Translations under genes and position numbers: made by a program
Source: UBA4644 sp964541085
Lineage (GTDB): Bacteria; Bacillota; Clostridia; Oscillospirales; Butyricicoccaceae
Assembly: GCA_964541085.1 (NCBI GenBank)
Contig: CAZIPA010000015.1
Coordinates: forward strand, 1-47,372
Direction of reading: 5' to 3'
Length of the DNA stretch: 47,372 bases
Shown: positions 42,398 to 47,372 of the stretch, in pieces
How the letters are laid out: each line of letters starts with the position of its first letter
Numbering within the stretch: the stretch's first letter is position 1
Notes under the pieces: model-generated
Databases searched by the model: none
What the model saw: the letters and a program-made list of their open reading frames with translations, nothing else
What the model was told of the DNA's origin: nothing

Positions 42398-43447
42398 TTA
42401 CGCAAATATCATTAAAAACAGCTTTGCCATGCCAAATCCCAGCAGACCGCAGCCGGGGAAGGTGAACACCCAGGTGAGTACCAGCTCCTTGACCACGCTC
42501 CAGTTTACATTGCTCATGCGCCGGGCTGCGCCCACACCCATAATCGCCGTGGTTTTGGTATGAGTCGTGCTCACGGGGATGCCGGTGAGCGAGGACAGCA
42601 GCAGGCACAGGGTGGCGGAAAAGTCCGCCGCAAAGCCCTGATAGGGCTTGAGCTTTACCATATCCATGCCCACGGATTTGATGATGCGGTAGCCGCCGAT
42701 GGAGGTTCCCAGTCCCATCACGCCGGAGCACAGCACCATCAGCCACAGGGGCACCAGAAAGCTGGCTGTTTCCGTCTGGCCCTGAGAAAAGGCAGCGCCC
42801 AGCAGGAAAATAGCCATGAATTTCTGTCCGTCCTGCGCCCCGTGCATAAAGGCCATAGCTGCGCCGCCGCACACCTGCGCACCGGAGAAAAACCGTTCGG
42901 TCTTCAGCCGGTTGCGGTTGCGGAACAGCAGCACCGTCCCCTTTGCGCTGACAAAGCCCAGCCCGAAGCCCAGCACCGTGGACAGGAAAATGCCATAAAT
43001 CACCTTGATCCATTCGCTGCCGTTGATGCCGGAAAAGCTGTTCTGGATGGCGACCGCCGCACCGGACAGCCCTGCAATGAGGGCGTGGCTCTCACTGGTG
43101 GGAATGCCGAAATACCACGCCGCCGTGGCCCAGATCACAATGGCCGCCATAGCCGCACACAGGGCGATGAGGGAAAGCTCAGCATCGCCGCCGAAATCCA
43201 CCATATTATAGATGGTCATAGCCACGGAGGCGTTGACCGCCGTCATCACCAGCACGCCGAGGAAGTTGAAAATCGCCGCCATGACAATGGCCTTGCGGGC
43301 GCTGATGGCCCGGGTGGAAACACAGGTGGCGATGGCGTTGGGGGCATCCGTCCAGCCGTTTACCAGAATCACACCCAGCGTCAGCAGGGTGGAGATCAGC
43401 AGCATGGGGCTGCCGGAGAGCTGGTGCAGAAACTCTGTCAGGCTCAT
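42398..43447 (-). CDS. PiT-family inorganic phosphate transporter
   Basis: A 349-aa membrane protein with about ten helices and the two PiT signature repeats: GWTDAPNAIATCVSTRAIS (variant of GANDVANAF) and, in the second half, MGLGTSIGGYRIIKSVGMDM with GIPVSTTHTKTTAIMG. PiT proteins move metal-phosphate with protons at low affinity. The ribosome site is AAAGGAGGG. It lies in an operon behind a two-component system and an ArsB/NhaD-like permease, ahead of its DUF47 partner. Confidence 0.93.
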   Translation of the reverse strand: MSLTEFLHQLSGSPMLLISTLLTLGVILVNGWTDAPNAIATCVSTRAISARKAIVMAAIFNFLGVLVMTAVNASVAMTIYNMVDFGGDAELSLIALCAAMAAIVIWATAAWYFGIPTSESHALIAGLSGAAVAIQNSFSGINGSEWIKVIYGIFLSTVLGFGLGFVSAKGTVLLFRNRNRLKTERFFSGAQVCGGAAMAFMHGAQDGQKFMAIFLLGAAFSQGQTETASFLVPLWLMVLCSGVMGLGTSIGGYRIIKSVGMDMVKLKPYQGFAADFSATLCLLLSSLTGIPVSTTHTKTTAIMGVGAARRMSNVNWSVVKELVLTWVFTFPGCGLLGFGMAKLFLMIFA

Positions 43448-43483
43448 GAAAATCCCTCCTTTGGGAATGTTTGTTTCAGAAAA

Positions 43484-44752
43484 TCAGGCATAAAGCAGCC
43501 AGAAATAGATATAGGCCGGGATCACTGCCGCCAGGGTAAAGGGAATGCCGATGCGGAGAAAGTCCCGGGTTTTTACCGTGTAGCCGGCCTTGCGCAGAAT
43601 GCCGATACCGGCAATGTTGGCAGAGGCACCGATGGGGGTGCAGTTTCCGCCCAGGGTTGCGCCGGACAGCAGACCGAAATACAGCAGCGCCGGCTGGATG
43701 CCCAGCGTCTCCGCCAGTCCCGTCACCACCGGCAGCATGGCCGCCACATAGGGAATATTGTCGATAAAGGCCGAAAGCAGCACCGAGGCCCAGACAATCA
43801 GGGTGTACAGCAGCAGCACATTTCCGCCGCCCAGCTTTGCCAGCAGCCCTGCTGCCGCATCGATCACACCCATGTGGGAAATGCCGCCGATCATGAGAAA
43901 CAGTCCCAGCAGCAGTCCCAGCGTCTCCGGGTCTACCGCCTTCAGCGGGGCCAGCAGCGCCTGACGATCCCGCTTTTTCAGCCAGCTGTGGAGCAGTCCT
44001 ACCGCCAGCAGTCCCACGCACAGCAGACCGTTGGTAATGTCCGGCTTGTTGGGCAAAAAGGAGGCGGCGATCAGCAGCACGATCATTCCGCCCAGCAGCA
44101 CCGAGGGCACAAAATCCGTGACCTTTGTGCGGGCAAAGCCCTTTTCCACCGGCTGCTTTTCCTTTCGGAACAGCCACGCCAGAATCAGCGCAGAGGCCAG
44201 CGCACCCAGCTCCACGGCAAAGAAAATGCCCGGCTTGCCCTGATAAATGATAAAGTCCAGAAAGCTCATGTTGGCATAGGAGCCCAGAATGATGGCCGTG
44301 GTGTCGCCCACCAGCGTGGCAGCGCCCTGCAAATTGGAGGACACCGCAATGGCGATGATAAAGGGCACCGGGTTGGTGTGCAGCTTCCGGCAGATCTCCA
44401 GAGCAATGGGAGCCACCATCAGCACCGTGGCCACATTGTCCACAAAGGCGGAAATGATACCGGCAAACAGCGCCAGCGCCACGGCGGCCAGCTGGACATT
44501 GGGCACCCTTTCCATCACCAGATCGGCCAGCAGGGCGGGCATTTTACTGTCGATGAACAGCTGCACCAGTCCCATGGTGCCCGCAATCATCAGCAGCACA
44601 TTGAAATCCACCGAGGGAAGAATCTTTTCCACCGGCAGCATTCCGGTGAGGATAAAGACCGCCGCCGAGCCCAGGGCGATCCAGGTGCGGTATTTGCCAA
44701 AGGCCAGCATCAGTACATAGGTGACGGCGAATAACAGCAGTGCATAAATCAT
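43484..44752 (-). CDS. ArsB/NhaD (ion transporter) superfamily permease
   Basis: A 422-aa protein with about eleven helices in two halves. Each half has a family motif: ISAFVDNVATVLMVAPIAL and LSAFIDNIPYVAAMLPVV, then SSNLQGAATLVGDTTAIILGSY and GATLGGNCTPIGASANIAG. These match the ArsB/NhaD/OCA2 group, which carries anions or sodium in exchange for protons; the ion here cannot be read from sequence. The start at 44752 follows AAAGGAG at 12 bp; a GTG at 44818 is an upstream alternative. It is between the KdpE-like regulator and the phosphate transporter. Confidence 0.85.
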   Translation of the reverse strand: MIYALLLFAVTYVLMLAFGKYRTWIALGSAAVFILTGMLPVEKILPSVDFNVLLMIAGTMGLVQLFIDSKMPALLADLVMERVPNVQLAAVALALFAGIISAFVDNVATVLMVAPIALEICRKLHTNPVPFIIAIAVSSNLQGAATLVGDTTAIILGSYANMSFLDFIIYQGKPGIFFAVELGALASALILAWLFRKEKQPVEKGFARTKVTDFVPSVLLGGMIVLLIAASFLPNKPDITNGLLCVGLLAVGLLHSWLKKRDRQALLAPLKAVDPETLGLLLGLFLMIGGISHMGVIDAAAGLLAKLGGGNVLLLYTLIVWASVLLSAFIDNIPYVAAMLPVVTGLAETLGIQPALLYFGLLSGATLGGNCTPIGASANIAGIGILRKAGYTVKTRDFLRIGIPFTLAAVIPAYIYFWLLYA

Positions 44753-44840
44753 GAAACGCAATTTCTCCTTTACGGTTGTCTGCACGGAGGGCCCGTGCTG
44801 CATCCATGATACCAGCACACCGGCAAAAGGAGAGCAAAGG

Positions 44841-45557
44841 TTATTTTTCCTCCCGTTCGCCGTTCAGACGGTAGCCTACCCCCAGCTCGTTGGTGATATA
44901 CCGTCCATCGCCGGGCTTGACGCCAAACTTCCGGCGGATGTTTGCCATGTTCACCTGCAAATTTTTCACGCTGCCCTCGTTGGGATGGCCCCACACCGCC
45001 CGGATGATGGCAGAATAGGTCATCATTTTTCCGCAGTGCTCGGAAAGCAGCGCCACAATATTATATTCTGTCTGGGACAGATGAATCTCCCGTCCGGCGA
45101 TGCGCACCTGACGGGCATCATAGTCGATCTCCAGATCCCGCACCTGAAAGCGGCCGCCGGGCCGTCTGCCTGATTCGGCACTGTGTCGGCTGTTGCGCAG
45201 CACGGAACGGATCCTTGCCAGCAGCTCTGCCGTGCTGAAGGGCTTGGTCACATAATCGTTGGCCCCCGCGTCCAGCGCCCGCACCTTGTCGTCGTCCTCC
45301 GTCCGGGCAGACAGCACGATCACCGGTGTGACAGAATCCCGCCGCACCTCCCGCAGCAGCTCCATGCCGTCCCGGTCGGGCAGACCCAGATCCAGAATCA
45401 GCAGATCGGGACGATAGGACAGAAACAGTGACCTTGCCGCAGCGCAGGTTCCCGCCTGAATCACCTGATAATCCTCCGACTCCAGCAGGGAGGTCATCAC
45501 CGAGCGGATGTTGCGCTCGTCCTCCACCAGCAGGAGCTTGTACCTGTTATTCTGCAC
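44841..45557 (-). CDS. KdpE-like response regulator
   Basis: A 238-aa OmpR-family regulator: E12/D13, phospho-acceptor D56 (LILDLGLPDRDG), K108-region TKPFS, and a winged helix with LSQTEYNIVALL, SAIIRAVWGHPNEGSVKNLQVNMANIRRK and GVGYRL, closest in style to KdpE. Its start overlaps the end of the kinase gene by 11 bp. The downstream genes are ion transporters rather than the KdpFABC potassium pump, which is absent from this window. Confidence 0.93.
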   Translation of the reverse strand: MQNNRYKLLLVEDERNIRSVMTSLLESEDYQVIQAGTCAAARSLFLSYRPDLLILDLGLPDRDGMELLREVRRDSVTPVIVLSARTEDDDKVRALDAGANDYVTKPFSTAELLARIRSVLRNSRHSAESGRRPGGRFQVRDLEIDYDARQVRIAGREIHLSQTEYNIVALLSEHCGKMMTYSAIIRAVWGHPNEGSVKNLQVNMANIRRKFGVKPGDGRYITNELGVGYRLNGEREEK

Positions 45558-46608
45558 AGGCAGCCTCCTCTCTTTCCAGCGAAAAGCGGAACAATGCTCC
45601 GCCGGTTTTCCGGTTTTCTCCGGTAATTTCTCCGCCGTGGGCCCGGATGATGGTGGCGCAGACGGAAAGGCCGATGCCCAGATTGCGCTTTTGCCCGTCG
45701 GAGGATGTGCCGGAGGCGCCGCTGCTCTGACCGGTGAACAGGTGTTTCAGTTCCTCCTCGCCCAGTCCGCAGCCGTCGTCCGCCACTTCAAAAAATGCCT
45801 GCCTGCCCAGCGTGAACACCCGCAGAGAGAGCCGGGTCATGCCCCGGGCGTGGAGCACGGCGTTTTCCAGCAGATTCATCAGCACCTGTTCGATGAGCAG
45901 GGCATCCATGGGCACCACCACCAGCTCCTCCGGCAGCGTGACCTCCACCTGCTGTTCGGGATAGCGGGCCAGAAGCTTGGCCACTACCGAATCCACCAGC
46001 TCGTCCACCAGGGTGGGAGTTTTGTGAATCTTGATTCTGCCGCTGTCGATGCGGGTGACGGACAGAAGATTTTCCACCATGCGCACCAGCCAGAGAGAAT
46101 CCTCCTGAATGCTGCGCAGCATGGTATCCTGCTGCTCCCGGGAGAGGCTGTCGCCCTTTTCCCGCAGCATGGAGCTGGCGCTGTAGATGGTGGTCAGCGG
46201 CGTGCGCAGATCGTGGGACACTGCCCGCAGGAGATTGGCCCGCATCCGCTCCCGTTCGCTTTCCGCCTTTTCCGCCTCGTGGAGCTTGATTTTTGTAGTG
46301 AGCATTCCCGTCAGAATGGCCACCGTCACCATAATGACGGCAGAGATCACATTCACCGGAAGGCTGAAATTCAGCACAAAATAGGGGTAGGTGAAGGCAT
46401 AATTCACCGCCAGCATGGCTGCCACGGCAGAAAGAATGCCGCAGAGATAGCCTTCGGTAATCAGGGAGATGAGAAACACCGCAAAGACAAAAATGGTGGT
46501 AATGTGTTCCTCCACATCCACCCGTTGAAAAATCACGCTGAGCACGCAGGCCAGCAGGAAAATCAGCACCGAAAGCAGCCGGTTTTTCACCGATTTTTTC
46601 CGTTTCAT
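45547..46608 (-). CDS. KdpD-like sensor histidine kinase, short form
   Basis: A 353-aa kinase. The start at 46608 follows GAAGAAGGGG; a GTG two codons upstream is possible. Four closely spaced transmembrane helices (about 10-28, 36-52, 55-70, 84-104) resemble the DUF4118 membrane domain of KdpD, but the N-terminal KdpD and Usp sensor domains are missing. H132 lies in LLRAVSHDLRTPLTTI; the N-box is LMNLLENAVLHA, followed by DDGCGLG and GIGLSVCATII. It heads a five-gene operon with regulator, permease, phosphate transporter and DUF47 protein, and presumably senses an ion or envelope cue for them. Confidence 0.92.
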   Translation of the reverse strand: MKRKKSVKNRLLSVLIFLLACVLSVIFQRVDVEEHITTIFVFAVFLISLITEGYLCGILSAVAAMLAVNYAFTYPYFVLNFSLPVNVISAVIMVTVAILTGMLTTKIKLHEAEKAESERERMRANLLRAVSHDLRTPLTTIYSASSMLREKGDSLSREQQDTMLRSIQEDSLWLVRMVENLLSVTRIDSGRIKIHKTPTLVDELVDSVVAKLLARYPEQQVEVTLPEELVVVPMDALLIEQVLMNLLENAVLHARGMTRLSLRVFTLGRQAFFEVADDGCGLGEEELKHLFTGQSSGASGTSSDGQKRNLGIGLSVCATIIRAHGGEITGENRKTGGALFRFSLEREEAACAE

Positions 46609-47259
46609 GGGCACACCCCTTCTTCCGCAATTCTATTCTATCACCCTTCTGACTAAGGTTTGGCAAAAGTATAAAGCAGCCGGAAGGGCAGCGCCTTCCC
46701 TGCCTCCATGATACACGCTCCCGCACCGCAGGACAAGAGCAGAGTCGAAAGGGAAGACGGCATGGCGGCACTGGGTGGTGGATTTCGCCGTGGGGAAAAT
46801 GTGTTTTTTGACACATCAAATGTCCGGAAAAATGTGCGAAAACGGCATTGAAAATCCGGGAAAAATGTGTTTTCGCCAACCTTCCGAAAAATACACCGCC
46901 AACTCACCGAAAAATATCACACGAATTTTCCGAAAAGCGTTGTAAATATGAATACCGCCTGCGTTCCTCCATCCCCGGATAAAACCCCATTTTCGGCAAA
47001 TAATAGGAAGGAAAATGAAGATGAGGAGCGATTCAGATATGAAAGCAACAGGAATTGTCCGGCGGATTGATGATTGAGTTATAATAGGACAAAAGTTCAG
47101 AAGCCTTGAAAACACCGGGTTTTCGCTGATTTTGTCCAAATTCTCAGATTGAATTATCTCCGGAGCATATATAAAGGTAAGAACTTTTTACTTCAAAACG
47201 TACCTTGTATATGATGCCAGAAATCTGGCGAAACTCAAAGTGTAAGGAGGTCTGAGAAA
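46609..47259. other. AT-richer intergenic region with phased A-tract repeats
   Basis: No credible gene. Six A-tracts, mostly in the context CCGAAAAAT or CCGGAAAAATG, start at 46796, 46828, 46861, 46887, 46910 and 46933. Within them GGAAAAATGTG recurs three times and a 23-bp unit starting CGCCAAC is tandemly duplicated at 46874 and 46897. Further right, TTGTCC (47055) and TATAAT (47080-47085) sit 19 bp apart, a weak promoter candidate, and TAAGGAGG precedes the next start. Base composition is lower in GC than the rest of the window. Confidence 0.6.
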
Positions 47260-47372
47260 ATGAAGCAAGGTGTTTTGGTACATGATCCAGAGTCTGACCG
47301 TATGGATGTGCGGTTCGGTCTGGAAGATTATTATGGTGGTTTGCATTGCGGCACCTGCATGGATGTCTTTGT
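47260..47372 (+). CDS. DUF5348 domain protein (partial, runs off window)
   Basis: The ATG at 47260 follows TAAGGAGG at ideal spacing, and the frame stays open to the window end (37 residues): MKQGVLVHDPESDRMDVRFG then LEDYYGGLHCGTCMDVF. The opening hPESDRMDhRFGLxxYYGGLHCG is the DUF5348 pattern as I recall it. Small DUF5348 proteins are common in integrative and conjugative elements of Firmicutes, so this may be the first gene of such an element. Function unknown. Confidence 0.75.
   Translation, partial: MKQGVLVHDPESDRMDVRFGLEDYYGGLHCGTCMDVF

Noticed and set aside
42560..44734. A 2.2-kb plus-strand open frame opposite the PiT and ArsB/NhaD genes
   Set aside because: Gln/His/Gly-rich, no ribosome site, antisense to two clear transporters in a well-formed operon.
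46867..47070. Short plus-strand frame in the A-tract region
   Set aside because: No ribosome site; the sequence is explained by repeated CCGAAAAAT elements.

Overview
The window looks like a chromosomal segment of a GC-rich gut Clostridia, most likely Oscillospiraceae-type (Flavonifractor/Oscillibacter/Lawsonibacter relatives). The grounds are the Noc plus Soj/Spo0J partition genes with B. subtilis-like parS sites, low-GC-Gram-positive promoters (TTGACA-17-TATAAT) and AGGAGG ribosome sites despite high GC, SLH-anchored surface proteins, and many short interspersed GC-rich repeats. The species assignment is inference. One 100-N scaffold gap (26672-26771) lies inside a tandem repeat.

Layout. 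(1) 228-8017: a six-gene plus-strand cluster, AAA+ ATPase, TPR-like protein, PP2C-like phosphatase, unknown 597-aa protein, Ser/Thr kinase-like protein with an unknown C-terminal half, and a second TPR-like paralogue. I recognise the parts but not the system. (2) 8181-12322: chromosome segregation block, noc facing tRNA-Ser(UGA)-serS-parB-parA, with two parS-like palindromes at 9176 and 12406. (3) 13013-20271: a cohesin-like/SLH surface protein followed by a 2072-aa subtilisin-family protease with a dockerin-like module inserted in its catalytic domain; together they look like a private adaptor/anchor pair. (4) 20341-24210: pyridoxamine kinase, an inverted-repeat element, a HEPN-type Abi protein, pnuC with a terminator/antiterminator leader, a candidate type I toxin-antitoxin locus, and a DUF2500 protein. 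(5) 24278-27265: interspersed and tandem repeats around a two-component system. (6) 27334-33416: MarR-MATE efflux operon, tRNA-Ser(GCU) with duplicated fragments, and a heterodimeric ABC exporter preceded by a leader peptide and attenuator. (7) 33473-41666: a divergent catabolic/uptake locus with a YheO/DauR-like regulator, two Asp/Glu/hydantoin racemase-family proteins, a complete Liv-type ABC importer and a DUF917 (S-methyl thiohydantoin desulfurase-like) protein. (8) 41765-46608: a minus-strand operon of KdpD-like kinase, KdpE-like regulator, ArsB/NhaD-type permease, PiT phosphate transporter and its DUF47 partner. (9) 46609-47372: an AT-richer stretch with phased A-tract repeats and the start of a DUF5348 gene, possibly the edge of an integrated element.

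The main candidates for undescribed biology are the kinase/phosphatase/AAA+/TPR cluster, the cohesin-dockerin protease pair, the type I toxin-antitoxin locus at 23528-23849, the ABC-exporter attenuator at 33223-33416 and the pnuC leader at 23390-23471.
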